Below, piece after piece: positions 1 to 10,505 of a DNA stretch of 64,000 nt. The notes under the pieces are model-generated. The model ran no database searches. It had not been told where the DNA came from and worked only from the letters and a program-made list of their open reading frames with translations. The DNA comes from Streptomyces nymphaeiformis. GTDB lineage: Bacteria > Actinomycetota > Actinomycetes > Streptomycetales > Streptomycetaceae. A program made the position numbers and the translations under genes. Each line of letters opens with the position of its first letter. The stretch's first letter is position 1. The stretch lies in NCBI RefSeq assembly GCF_014203895.1, contig NZ_JACHJY010000005.1, forward strand, positions 186,001 through 250,000, written 5' to 3'.

Positions 1-45
1 CTCATCACGCTCGTCGAGCACGCCCTCATGGCCCGCCTGCGGTAG
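1..45 (+). CDS. C-terminal end of an unidentified gene (partial)
   Basis: The first 14 codons of the window read LITLVEHALMARLR and end in TAG at 43-45, directly before a strong hairpin. The start lies outside the window. Codon use (GC-rich third positions) fits a real gene. The tail is too short to assign a family. Confidence 0.5.
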   Translation, partial: LITLVEHALMARLR

Positions 46-62
46 TCCCGACGGGACGAGGT

Positions 63-108
63 ACGGAAAGGCCCCGCGCACCGGATCCGGTGTGCGGGGC
101 CTTTCCGT
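63..108. terminator. Bidirectional rho-independent-type hairpin
   Basis: A nearly perfect inverted repeat of about 22 bp per arm (ACGGAAAGGCCCCGCGCACC and its complement) with a very short loop. It sits between the gene ending at 45 on the plus strand and the gene ending at 120 on the minus strand, so it probably stops both. There is no U-tract, as is common in streptomycetes. Confidence 0.8.
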
Positions 109-119
109 GTCCCGCCCTC

Positions 120-1325
120 TCAGTCCTGCCAGTAGAAGAGCAGGGTGTCGACGTCGAGGGGCTCGCGTCCGCCGAAGTGGTAGACGCACAGGTCGGTGAC
201 CTCGATGCCGCCGGTGGCCCCGTCGATCCAGCGGAAGCCGGCCTCCTCCAGGGCCCGCCGAGCGGGGTGCCCGTCGTCGTGACCGGAGGCGAAGCGGCCG
301 AGGACGCTGATGAGGACGTGCTCGTCTCCGCACCGGATCACGTGATAGCTGCCGTCGCCCTGCTGGTGGTGGTCCCCGGCGGAGACCGGCGGGGCCGGGT
401 CGAGACCGGCGGCGGCCAGCGCGGCCGTCGCACGCGTGAGCCGGGCGTCCACGTCCTGGTGGCCCGGCGGCTCGGTGCACAGGGCTTCCAGGCGCCAGCG
501 GGGGTCGCTCTTCCGCTCGCACCGGGGGGCGTACTCGTGGACGACCGCCCGGCGCAGTTCCTCGTCCAGGCCGTCGACCCCGACCCGGGGACCGCCGAGC
601 CGCTCGTCGAGCCGGCGGGTCTCCGCGCGGTCCTCGGTGAGTCCGTGGAGGGCGCAGACGGCCCGCACGGCGGCCTCGGGGGTGGGCGCCTGGTCCACGA
701 AGGCGCGCAGCCGGTCCGGGTCCGCGGCGAGCGACTGGGCGAGGTCCGCGACGCCGCGGTCGGGGTCGGCCAGGTACGGGAGCACGTCGAGACCCGCGCG
801 GTGCCGGGTCCGGAGCGCGAAGCGGCGGTCCTCGGGCCGGTCCTCGCCGAGGTCGGCCAGGATCGCGTCGGCACCGTGGTGCTCCACCAGTCCGTCGAGG
901 CCGGCCTCCCCGGTCTCCCGCCACCGCTGCCAGGGCGAGGCGGCGAGCGTGGACAGGCCGGGGGCGGCCGTGCGGTCGCCGAGCAGGCCGCGGGCCTTGA
1001 GGACCGCCTCGGCGACCCCGTACGAACCGTCCCCGTGCCGCTCCTCGTCGCGCAGCCAGGGCAGGAGTTCCGTCCGGCCGGCGAGGAGGTCGAGGAGCGC
1101 GATGCGCACCTCGGCCGTCTCGTCCTCGTCCCGGATCCGGTCGAGGAGGCCGTGGACCCTGGCCTCCGGGACCCGGCCGGCGAGCGCGTCCGCGCAGATC
1201 CGGCGGCGCCACCAGGCGTTGCCGGGGTCCAGGACGTAGCGGGCGAGGGCGTCGGGGTCGTGGGCGCGCAGGGCGGCGGTGTCGGGCTGCCCCCGGTCCG
1301 GTATCAGCATGTCGATCTTCCGCAT
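120..1325 (-). CDS. HEAT/helical-repeat-like protein of unknown function
   Basis: A 401-residue soluble protein without signal or membrane segments. It is rich in Leu, Ala, Asp and Arg with repeated helix-like blocks (for example near residues 25-110 and 170-230), resembling HEAT/PBS-type alpha-helical repeats used as binding scaffolds. The C-terminal part (about 300-401) looks like a separate alpha/beta domain ending in LLFYWQD. The ATG at 1325 has no obvious Shine-Dalgarno; a second ATG lies five codons in. It is downstream of accE on the same strand, but a strong hairpin separates them, so it probably has its own promoter. No enzymatic motif is visible and I do not assign a function. Confidence 0.75.
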   Translation of the reverse strand: MRKIDMLIPDRGQPDTAALRAHDPDALARYVLDPGNAWWRRRICADALAGRVPEARVHGLLDRIRDEDETAEVRIALLDLLAGRTELLPWLRDEERHGDGSYGVAEAVLKARGLLGDRTAAPGLSTLAASPWQRWRETGEAGLDGLVEHHGADAILADLGEDRPEDRRFALRTRHRAGLDVLPYLADPDRGVADLAQSLAADPDRLRAFVDQAPTPEAAVRAVCALHGLTEDRAETRRLDERLGGPRVGVDGLDEELRRAVVHEYAPRCERKSDPRWRLEALCTEPPGHQDVDARLTRATAALAAAGLDPAPPVSAGDHHQQGDGSYHVIRCGDEHVLISVLGRFASGHDDGHPARRALEEAGFRWIDGATGGIEVTDLCVYHFGGREPLDVDTLLFYWQD

Positions 1326-1351
1326 CGGGCGATGCTACGGGCCGGGGACGG

Positions 1352-1395
1352 CGAAGGGCCCCCGGTTTCCCTGTGCGGGAAGCGGGGGCCCTTCG
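1352..1395 (-). terminator. Terminator hairpin after accBE
   Basis: Perfect 13-bp arms CGAAGGGCCCCCG (1352-1364) and CGGGGGCCCTTCG (1383-1395) just downstream of the accE stop codon at 1406. Confidence 0.8.
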
Positions 1396-1405
1396 GTGCT
1401 GCGGT

Positions 1406-1600
1406 TCAGCGCCAGCTGTGCGGGGCGCGGAAGCCGTGCTCGCGCTCCAGGCGGCGCCAGCCGGCCTGGGTGCGGCGGTGCGCGGCGGTCTCGGCGGGCT
1501 GGGAGGCGGCGCGGGCGAGCAGCACGGCCGTGATGGCGGCGAGCTCCTCGGGGTCGGCGGTGCCCTTCTCGACGCGGAGAAGGTTGGCAGGCGTGGTCAC
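1406..1600 (-). CDS. accE: Acyl-CoA carboxylase epsilon subunit AccE
   Basis: A 64-residue basic protein that begins 14 bases after the accB stop. The GTG start at 1600 is chosen because GAGGAG lies 8 bases upstream, immediately after the accB TAA. Residues 10-31 (VEKGTADPEELAAITAVL) match the conserved N-terminal part of the actinobacterial acyl-CoA carboxylase epsilon family. The tail is rich in Arg and Trp and ends in HSWR. Epsilon subunits are short, non-catalytic, and stimulate or stabilise the carboxyltransferase complex with the beta subunit. Position and length match accE of streptomycetes. It is certainly cotranscribed with accB. Confidence 0.9.
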   Translation of the reverse strand: MTTPANLLRVEKGTADPEELAAITAVLLARAASQPAETAAHRRTQAGWRRLEREHGFRAPHSWR

Positions 1601-1614
1601 GTGGATGACTCCTC

Positions 1615-3198
<1,584 letters not shown>

Positions 3199-3351
3199 GT
3201 ACCGACCCTACGAAGTCGGACAAGAAAACCCCGCCGTCGACTCCGTACAGTCTCGCGTGTCGAATCCTGGTGGGGCTGGACAGAACCCAGACCCGACCAG
3301 CCCGAGTCAACAGCCAGACACCCCCCGTGTTTGTTGGGTTCCGACATAGAC

Positions 3352-5670
3352 CTAGACGAGGACCTCACAACCGTGGGTCGCTCCCCCGGTACCCGGAGTG
3401 ATCCGCAGCCGCAGCTCGGAGCCGGTGCCGAGGACCTCCACCGAGGGATCGTGGCGGACCACCCGGCGGACCGGACGGTTCCACACCAGTTCGAAGGGCT
3501 GCCCGGTGCGGAGCGGCTCGGAGACCCGCAGAGAGAGGACGGAGCGGTTCCGCCGGACGAGGACGCTCGCGGGCGCGGTGACCGTGAGCGGACCCACCGT
3601 ACCGGCCTGCCAGAGGTTCGCCGCGGTCAGTCCGAGGGACGGGACGGCGATCGCCTGCCGCTCGGCGGTGTTGTCGAGAACGTGCAGCCAGCCGGGGTCG
3701 GCGGCGCGGGCCGCGACCGTACGCGGAGAGGCGCCCGGCATCAGGACGTACGCGTAGGAGGCGGCGACCGGGTCGGTGCCGTGGTCGAGCCAGAGGGTCT
3801 GGTAGCGGCGGGTCCGGCGCTCGGTGGAGCTGGTGGTGTTGATGTCGCTCCAGGCGCCGGTGCGGTCCTCGCGCAGGGTGCGGAGGTTCCCGGCCCCCTG
3901 CGGGAGGACCCAGCCGCCGTGCCCCTCCAGGTGCGCCCAGCCGTCGCCGGTGGTGAGGGCCTGGGTGCCGGACTCCCCCAGGAGGCGGTTGTCGACGACC
4001 GTCTCGACGGGCACGCCGTCGGTCGCGGTGATCCCGGCGCCCAGGCAGACGACCGCGTCCGCCGCGCAGAACCAGGACTTGCGGGCCTCCAGGGTGGAGC
4101 CGAGGCCCTTGAGGTGCTGGCCGACGGCCGCGTACTCGCCGTCGGTGGTCCCGCCGACCCAGCGGACGGTCGGCCGGGGCGCGCCCCACTCGCCGCCGGC
4201 CCGGTCGGCGAGGCGCTTGGTGGAGACGGTGGTGCCGGGCAGGCGGTACGGGTCGACGGTGGGCCAGAACCAGTCGGTGTACTGGTCGCCGAGGTCCGGG
4301 GTCCACCAGGAGAGCATCCCGGCGCCGGTGTGCCAGCCGCGCGGGTTCTCGCCGTTGCCGCACTCGTAGTACGTGATCCGGTTCGAGGCCATCGAGAGGG
4401 AGGCGGCCCAGCCGGGGCGGCGGTGCACGGCCCGGTCCATGGCGGGGAACAGCCGGTGGCCGGTGGGTTCGGGGGCGGCGGGGACGGGAGAGGCGGCCAC
4501 GGCGTGCAGCCGGGCGAGGTCCGCGACGCCGAACTGGCGGGCGGTGAGGATCGGGGAGACGGTGTCGCGCTCGATCCACCCCTTCACGCGAGCGTGCCAC
4601 CGGTCGCGCTCGGCGGGCGACGCCCCGCCCGCGAGGAGGGCGATGGCCGCGATGACGCCCTGGCCGTGGAAGTGGTCGGAGCGCATGATCCGACGGTCGT
4701 CGTTCTTGAGGTAGCCGCGGCTGATCGCGCGCCCGTTGACGCCGTCCATCATCAGGCCGTCGTAGATGAAGGGGGCGTACGCCCTCTCGACGCTGTCGAG
4801 GACGATCTGCCGGTTCGGGTCGGTGACGGCCCAGCTGGACCCGGCGAGGAGGGTGAAGAGCCGGCCGAGGCCGTCGAGCATGACCTGCCCGTAGGTGCCG
4901 GAGTAGGCGACCCAGGCGTGCTGGACGAAGGAGCCGTCGGCGTAGAGGCCGTCCCCCTGGGTGACGTACGGGAAGACGGGCGAGAGGGCGTCGCGGGCGA
5001 GGGCGATCTTGGCGGGGTTCGCGCCGAGGACCCCGCGCAGGGCCACGGAGCGGCAGAGGTCGACGCGGTTGGCACCGGTGGAGGTGCCGGAGTAGTTCAG
5101 GAGGGCCGAGTCGGGCACGAAGTGGTCGACGGCGGCGCAGGCGGCGGCGATGCGCTCGGCGCCGAGGCGGGGGTGGAGCGCGGCGACGACGTCCATGAGG
5201 AGGCGGGGGCTGCCGATCTGCCATTCCCACCAGTTGCCGTAGCGCGGGGCGCCCGCCCGGTAGACGGTGGCGGAGAGGTGGTCGAGGCCGCGCAGCACGT
5301 CGGCGAGCAGGCTCTCGTCGCCGGTGAGGCCGGTGCCTGCCTGTACGTACGCCTGGGTCATGGTCCACAGGCGGCTGTAGCTCTGGGTGATGCCGGCCGG
5401 CGGGTCGAAGGGGGCGTCGGGCCAGAGCGAGGTGGGGGTGGCGGCCATGCCGGCGCGGAAGGCACGCGCGAGCGTGCCCGTCTCGGCGAGCCGGCCGGCG
5501 TAGGGCTCGGCCCCGGCGTCGAAGCCGGAGCCGAGCTGGAGGTCGAGCCAGCGGAGCCGCAGCGCCTCGAACTCGTCGGCCGAGTGGGCCTGCGGGGCGA
5601 GGGCGAGCGTGAGGGCTGCCGCTGTCGTCGTGCTCAGGAAGGTGCGTCGGGACCAGAGGGGCAGGGACAC
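3352..5670 (-). CDS. Secreted polysaccharide lyase family 8 (hyaluronate/chondroitin/xanthan lyase type)
   Basis: 772 residues if translated from the GTG at 5670, which has GGGAGG upstream. The N-terminus carries a Tat-like signal (SRRTFLSTTTAAALTLALA, ending AHS near residue 30). The PL8 plan is clear: an alpha-helical catalytic domain to about residue 380, then central and C-terminal beta-sandwich domains. The catalytic Asn-His-Tyr triad is visible as N201 (GANRVDL), H251 (SFVQHAW) and Y260 (SGTYGQ); the 50- and 9-residue spacings equal those of pneumococcal hyaluronate lyase. The aromatic patch NWWEWQ and the segment YECGNGENPRGWHTG are also typical. Such enzymes cleave uronic-acid glycans by beta-elimination; the exact substrate cannot be read from sequence. 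It lies 107 bases downstream of the GH101 gene. Confidence 0.93.
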   Translation of the reverse strand: MSLPLWSRRTFLSTTTAAALTLALAPQAHSADEFEALRLRWLDLQLGSGFDAGAEPYAGRLAETGTLARAFRAGMAATPTSLWPDAPFDPPAGITQSYSRLWTMTQAYVQAGTGLTGDESLLADVLRGLDHLSATVYRAGAPRYGNWWEWQIGSPRLLMDVVAALHPRLGAERIAAACAAVDHFVPDSALLNYSGTSTGANRVDLCRSVALRGVLGANPAKIALARDALSPVFPYVTQGDGLYADGSFVQHAWVAYSGTYGQVMLDGLGRLFTLLAGSSWAVTDPNRQIVLDSVERAYAPFIYDGLMMDGVNGRAISRGYLKNDDRRIMRSDHFHGQGVIAAIALLAGGASPAERDRWHARVKGWIERDTVSPILTARQFGVADLARLHAVAASPVPAAPEPTGHRLFPAMDRAVHRRPGWAASLSMASNRITYYECGNGENPRGWHTGAGMLSWWTPDLGDQYTDWFWPTVDPYRLPGTTVSTKRLADRAGGEWGAPRPTVRWVGGTTDGEYAAVGQHLKGLGSTLEARKSWFCAADAVVCLGAGITATDGVPVETVVDNRLLGESGTQALTTGDGWAHLEGHGGWVLPQGAGNLRTLREDRTGAWSDINTTSSTERRTRRYQTLWLDHGTDPVAASYAYVLMPGASPRTVAARAADPGWLHVLDNTAERQAIAVPSLGLTAANLWQAGTVGPLTVTAPASVLVRRNRSVLSLRVSEPLRTGQPFELVWNRPVRRVVRHDPSVEVLGTGSELRLRITPGTGGATHGCEVLV

Positions 5671-5777
5671 GGGAGCCTCCCGGGGGAAGTGGTGGAGACC
5701 GGTCGGCGCCCGGTGTAACACCCTGTTTCCGACGCAATCAATGAGCACGGCAAGCGCTTGCTGTCCCTGTGGGGGTG

Positions 5778-8700
5778 TCAGTTCCCGCAGTGGAAGCGGG
5801 CGCTCCCCCAGTCCGCGTGGTCGTTGCCGTTCCCGTCGCCGCCGTCGCCGACGACGAGGTCGACGTAGGAGGCGCCGGTGACGTCGGCGGTGAGCTGCCA
5901 GGCCGGGTCGGCGGCCCTGAGGACCGGGGACTTCGTCTTCTCCGTACCGTCCGCGAGCACGCTGAACTGGACGCTGCCGCGGGTGGTCTGGACGTCGTCC
6001 ACCCCGACCTCGGCGGTGAGCGAGGTGCACCGGCCGCCGAGGTAGTAGCGGACCTTCGCCGGGGCGTGGGTGCCGAGGCCCTTGGCGTAGCTCACTCCGC
6101 CGATCCGCAGCGGGGTGCCGTCGCCGGTTCCGGTCTCGCCGTTGGAGAGGTCCCGCTCGACGGGTCCCCAGCCGTTGGCGGCCGAGGTCCAGTCCAGGTC
6201 GCTGGCCCAGCTGTCGGCGGTGGGCGGCGGGGGCAGGGTGCGGACGGTGGTGGCGGCGGTGAGCTTCCGCTGCCCTCCCCCGATGCCGTACGTGACGGAG
6301 GCGCCCAGCGGGTACGGCCGGTAGGCCGCGTCCGCCGGGGGTGTCACCTGCCAGGTGGCGGTGGCCCGCGCGCCCGGGGCGACCGTGCCGAGGGCGACGG
6401 GCGCGGCGGGTTCGGCGGTCCAGCCCTCGGGGAGGGTGAGGACGGCCCGGGCGTCGGTGACGTCGGCGGCCTCGTCGTTGGCGAAGGCGGCCGTGACCCG
6501 GTTGGGGCGGCCGGGTTCGAGGCTGTCGGGCGCGGTGACGGTGAGCGTGCCGCAGGCGGCGGGTTCGGCGGCGGGGCCGAGGTCGGTGACGGTGAAGCCG
6601 TCGAGGACGAAGTCGGCGCCGTCCGGGGCGTCCTCGCGCTTGCGCAGGCCGGTCCAGGTGTCGCCGCAGCCGGCGGTGACGGTCTCGGAGAAGTGCCCGG
6701 TGGTCCTCTGCTGTCCGAGGGGCGTGCGGCGGGTCTCCACAGAGGTGCCGTTCACGCGGTCGTAGCCGGTGACCCACTCGTACGCGCCCGCGTGGCTGGA
6801 CTGGTAGTCGTACGCGACGCGGTAGTCGTGGCCGTCCTTCATCGGGACGGTCCAGGGCGCGGTCCGGTAGACGAGTCCGCTGTTCTCGTCGTGGGACTTG
6901 AGGCTCTCGGCGCCGCCGATGACGTCGTCGATCGGTTTCCCGTTCCAGCCGGCCTGGGTGTACGGGGCGTGCAGCTGCGCGATGTGGGTGCGGGGGTCGG
7001 TGGTGCCGCCGGCGTCGCCCTTGAGGAAGGGGCCCCAGCCCTGGTCGACGGCCTCGAAGTCCTCGTGGGCGAGCGTCCCGGCCTTCGTCGCGGGGGCGTT
7101 GGCGACGATCCGGACGTCGTCGATCCGGACGGTCGCGGGGCTGCCGCCCGCGGCCTGGATCCGCAGCGGGACGGAGCCGTCGGCGGGTGCGGTGAAGGTG
7201 ACCTTGGCGCGCTGGAAGCGGGTGCCGTTCCAGTCGGAGGCGGCGACCCGGTCCTCCAGGGCGGAGCGCTCGACGGTGACGGACGCGCCCCCGGCGGAGA
7301 GGGTGGTGGGGCGGGTCTTCCCGGGCTCGACCTCGATGAGGGCGGAGGCCGTGTACCGGGCGCCGGGGGTGAGGCCGGTGATCTGCTGGCGGACCGAGGC
7401 GGTGGCGGCGCCGCTGAGCTTCGCGCTGTTGCGGCCCTGGTCGTCGGTGTCACGGGCGACGGTGCCGGCCTTGGTCCAGCCGCCGAGCCGGGCGTCGTTG
7501 AAGCCGGGGTCCTTCACCGGGGTGCCCTGGCCCCAGCGCGGGGCGGTCTGCGCGGGGGCGCTGTCCGGATAGAGGACGTAGGGCTGTCCGGCGACGGCGT
7601 CGAGGGTGATCCGTCCGCCGGAGGGGCGCACGGTGCCGGTCTTCACGCGCCCGTTGTCGGTGAGCTTGTACAGGGTGTACGCGCGCGTGCCGCCGGGGAC
7701 GGCCCAGCTGGTCGTCCCGCCGGTCCTGTTGTAGTGGTAGAGCTTCTTCCCGCCGTCCCAGGGGAGCAGGTAGCCGTCGCCGTCGAGGACCTTGCGGCCG
7801 TTGTCGTAGAAGGTGCGGCGGCCGTTCTCGACGGTGCCGCGGACGCCTCCGGTGAAGGTGATGTCGTTGCCGTCCCAGCGGGTGATCTGCTGCTGCTGGA
7901 GGTACTTGGCGGGCAGGTTGCGCTGCCAGATGTTGGCGGAGAAGGCGTTCCAGTCGGTCTCGCCGGTCCAGCCCTCGAAGTCGACCAGGGCGGTCTGGCC
8001 GAGGACCGGGTGGTTGTTCCAGACGTCCTTCTCGCCGTTGCGGATGAAGCGGATGATCTGCGAGTTGAGGCCCTTGTTGGTGGCGCCGCCGTAGTCGAGG
8101 TCGTTGGCCCAGTGGGACCAGAGGGAGGCCCGCTCGAACTTCTCGGACCACTCGGTGGCGACGTTCCAGCCCTGTGCCCGGACGGCCTGCATCGTCTTGT
8201 CGGCGATCCAGCCGTGCGTGTAGTAGACGTCGATGTAGAGCATCGACAGGTTGGGGTCGGTCTCGTCGCGGAGCTGCTGGAAGCGGCGGGCGAGGTCGCC
8301 GCTGTTCACGTCCCGGCGCTGGTCGATGTAGTAGCTCTGGTTGAGCCAGTTCCAGCCGGGCTTCGTCTTGTCGACGAGGGTCTCGCTGAAGTTCTTCGCC
8401 TCGGGGTACGACTCGGTGGCGTTGACGTGGACGCCGAAGCCGGCGCCCCACTTCCTGCCCTCGCGCAGCAGGGTGTTGAGGTCGGCGAGGCCGCCGGCGC
8501 GCTTGTTGTAGTTGCCGCCGTAGTCGGGGTGGGCGGAGTCGTGGCCCTCGGAGCCGTACCCCTTGAGCAGGGCGAACTGGCCGAGTCCGTCGGTGGAGAG
8601 CGAGATCCGCTTGACGTCGTCGAGGGTGCGCAGGAAGGGGTGGGTGGCCTGGGAGGCGAAGTTGAAGGGGATGTGGGCGACGACCCGGTCCGGGGTCCGG

Positions 8701-9620
8701 TCGCTGCCGGGGGCCTTGATCCCGATCGCACGGAAGGCGACGGCGCCGTCCTGCCAGTCGACGGCTCCGTCGGCGTTGGCGTCGGGGGTGACGACGACCT
8801 TCGCCCAGGGCAGGTCGTCGCCGCTCTCGGGCTGCGGGGCGCCGGCGCCGCGGTAGGTCCACTGGCCCGACCAGACGCCGACGCGGGTCTCGGCGCCGCT
8901 CCTGCGGGCCTGGTGCCAGAAGCGGGCGCCGTCGCGGGCGGAGGCGCCGGAGGGCTTGTCGTACGAGGAGTTCGACTCGACGGCCGCGGCGAGGGCGCCG
9001 GTGTTGACGATCGCGTAGCTCGCGCCGACCGGGTTCGGCTCGGCCGCGGTGGTGTCGGTGACCCGGGCGAAGACGTCGGCGGTGCGGGTGGAGTCCGGGT
9101 CGAGCCGGGTGAAGGCGGTGGCGGCGCCGGTGTCCGAGGAGCCGACGGAGACCAGGTCGTGGCCGGGGATGTCGATCGTGCCGACGCGGAAGGCCTCGGT
9201 GTCGCGGACGGCGGTGACCTTGAAGGTGGTGGTGCGGCCGTCGACGCCGAGCCGGGCGTCGATCTCGACGCCGGGCAGGTCGGGGAAGACGAGGGTGTAC
9301 GCGGCGGAGGCGGCGGTCAGGACGGGCGCGCCCTCGGTCTGGACGGCGTGGGCGGTGCCGTTGAGCACGACCTGCGTCACCGGGGCCGTACTCCCGAGGA
9401 GACGGGCGCCGCTCGCGCGGTCGGTGTACGAGAGGACGCGGGGGAAGTCCTCGGCGACGGCGACGGAGAGCTGGGCGGAGCCGATGACGGGGTCCGCGGG
9501 GGCTTCCTCCGCGAGGGCTGGTCCGGAGAGGGCGAACACGGTGGCCGACGCGGCGGCCAGCGCACAGGCCGTGCGCAGCCGCCGCGCCGCGGAGGGGGCT
9601 GAGGTGTGTGGGTGCGACAT
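5778..9620 (-). CDS. Secreted endo-alpha-N-acetylgalactosaminidase (GH101) with NPCBM domain
   Basis: About 1280 residues from ATG 9620. The start is chosen because it opens a normal Sec signal (basic RRLRT, hydrophobic core, ALAEEAP cleavage region). The middle has the GH101 barrel: GHDSAHPDYGGNYNK, HVNATESYPEAKNF, LYIDVYYTHGW with the likely nucleophile Asp, and TEWSEKFER with the acid/base Glu candidates, followed by SLWSHWANDLDYGG. Later come beta-sandwich carbohydrate-binding regions (GLTPGARYTASALIEVEPGK and a DFEAVDQGWGPF domain), an NEW3-like segment, and a C-terminal NPCBM module (SYAKGLGTHAPAKVRYYLGG). Family members release the Gal-GalNAc core-1 disaccharide from mucin-type O-glycoproteins. 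It probably forms a transcription unit with the PL8 lyase gene. Confidence 0.92.
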   Translation of the reverse strand: MSHPHTSAPSAARRLRTACALAAASATVFALSGPALAEEAPADPVIGSAQLSVAVAEDFPRVLSYTDRASGARLLGSTAPVTQVVLNGTAHAVQTEGAPVLTAASAAYTLVFPDLPGVEIDARLGVDGRTTTFKVTAVRDTEAFRVGTIDIPGHDLVSVGSSDTGAATAFTRLDPDSTRTADVFARVTDTTAAEPNPVGASYAIVNTGALAAAVESNSSYDKPSGASARDGARFWHQARRSGAETRVGVWSGQWTYRGAGAPQPESGDDLPWAKVVVTPDANADGAVDWQDGAVAFRAIGIKAPGSDRTPDRVVAHIPFNFASQATHPFLRTLDDVKRISLSTDGLGQFALLKGYGSEGHDSAHPDYGGNYNKRAGGLADLNTLLREGRKWGAGFGVHVNATESYPEAKNFSETLVDKTKPGWNWLNQSYYIDQRRDVNSGDLARRFQQLRDETDPNLSMLYIDVYYTHGWIADKTMQAVRAQGWNVATEWSEKFERASLWSHWANDLDYGGATNKGLNSQIIRFIRNGEKDVWNNHPVLGQTALVDFEGWTGETDWNAFSANIWQRNLPAKYLQQQQITRWDGNDITFTGGVRGTVENGRRTFYDNGRKVLDGDGYLLPWDGGKKLYHYNRTGGTTSWAVPGGTRAYTLYKLTDNGRVKTGTVRPSGGRITLDAVAGQPYVLYPDSAPAQTAPRWGQGTPVKDPGFNDARLGGWTKAGTVARDTDDQGRNSAKLSGAATASVRQQITGLTPGARYTASALIEVEPGKTRPTTLSAGGASVTVERSALEDRVAASDWNGTRFQRAKVTFTAPADGSVPLRIQAAGGSPATVRIDDVRIVANAPATKAGTLAHEDFEAVDQGWGPFLKGDAGGTTDPRTHIAQLHAPYTQAGWNGKPIDDVIGGAESLKSHDENSGLVYRTAPWTVPMKDGHDYRVAYDYQSSHAGAYEWVTGYDRVNGTSVETRRTPLGQQRTTGHFSETVTAGCGDTWTGLRKREDAPDGADFVLDGFTVTDLGPAAEPAACGTLTVTAPDSLEPGRPNRVTAAFANDEAADVTDARAVLTLPEGWTAEPAAPVALGTVAPGARATATWQVTPPADAAYRPYPLGASVTYGIGGGQRKLTAATTVRTLPPPPTADSWASDLDWTSAANGWGPVERDLSNGETGTGDGTPLRIGGVSYAKGLGTHAPAKVRYYLGGRCTSLTAEVGVDDVQTTRGSVQFSVLADGTEKTKSPVLRAADPAWQLTADVTGASYVDLVVGDGGDGNGNDHADWGSARFHCGN

Positions 9621-9716
9621 GCGCACCAGTTGGCCCGGGGGACGGATCACCGTCAACGAGATCGTCCGCGGAGGGCCCCGCCAGTCCAACAACCCCTTCC
9701 GGTTAGTCCAAGTCGC

Positions 9717-10226
9717 TCAGCAGCCGCCGCAGTTGTAGAAGGTCACGTCCCAGTGGCTGCCCTCGTCGGCGTAGACGTTGCCGGCGCCGGACTTCCACTG
9801 CGGGGCTCCGTCGCCGCGCAGCCCGATGTACGCGAAGGTGTTCTTGATGTAGCTCCCGACGCAGGTGTACTTGCTGAGGTCCAGCTTGTAGCCGTTCCAG
9901 TGCGAGTACGTGCCGCTCGCGTGGCCGACCTCGGTGCCGCCGGTGATGTTGAGGGCGCAGCCGCTGGCGCTCTTGAGGGTCTGGGCGCCCTGGGCGGTGG
10001 CGAGGTTGAGCTGCTCGAAGGACGTACACGTGGAGTTGTAGCGGTCCGAGCAGTTGCCGGACGAGGACCAGGTGATCCCGGAGGACCGGAACATCGAGGT
10101 CGCGGTGGCGTGGCTGATCTTGGTGACGGCGTGGGCGTCGGTGGTGGTGGTGAGGGCGCCGAAGCCGGGGGCGAAGAGGGCGCCCAGGACGAGGGCGACT
10201 GCGGTCAGGACGGAGCGGAGCTTCAC
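9717..10226 (-). CDS. Small secreted protein with peptidase M15-like metal-site motif
   Basis: 169 residues from the GTG at 10226, which has AGGAGG upstream. A signal peptide (about 1-33, ending DAHA) is followed by a Cys-rich domain with six or more cysteines, fitting disulfides outside the cell. The core reads NITGGTEVGHASG, then SHWNGYKLDLS, and near the end GSHWDVTFYNCGG. The arrangement H-x3-G-Y-K-x-D ... H-W-D/H resembles the Zn ligands of M15/VanY-type D,D-carboxypeptidases, whose motif is SxHxxGxAxD with a distal H. Peptidoglycan or peptide hydrolysis is therefore possible, but this is inference. Divergent from the YceI gene and upstream of GH101. Confidence 0.75.
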   Translation of the reverse strand: MKLRSVLTAVALVLGALFAPGFGALTTTTDAHAVTKISHATATSMFRSSGITWSSSGNCSDRYNSTCTSFEQLNLATAQGAQTLKSASGCALNITGGTEVGHASGTYSHWNGYKLDLSKYTCVGSYIKNTFAYIGLRGDGAPQWKSGAGNVYADEGSHWDVTFYNCGGC

Positions 10227-10432
10227 GGGGGTTCCTCCTGCGGGTGACCGTGACGGCTGGGGACGGCTGTGCAGGTGGTGCTCGTGGTACCGGTGGCGCG
10301 GGTCGAGCCGGATGGCGCGCGTGGAGCCGGTGCATCCGGTCGCGCAGGGAGATGGTGCCGTAGTTCTACGCGCGTCCGAAAGAGGGCGTCGGCGACCTGG
10401 AGCCCTCGCCCGGATGAACATCCTCCCCAGAT

Positions 10433-10483
10433 GTTGAATGTTGAACGGAATAGGGCTACAGTCGTTCTCGTTGAAGGTTCAAC
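10433..10483. promoter_or_regulatory. Candidate MarR-type operator upstream of the YceI gene
   Basis: TTGAATGTTGAAC lies near 10434-10446 and a perfect palindrome GTTGAA-GG-TTCAAC lies at 10470-10483, some 20 bases before the start codon. TTGAAC/GTTCAA half-sites like these are common MarR operators in streptomycetes, but no MarR gene is adjacent here. Confidence 0.5.
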
Positions 10484-10505
10484 AAACGCCGACAAGGAGC
10501 ACGTC

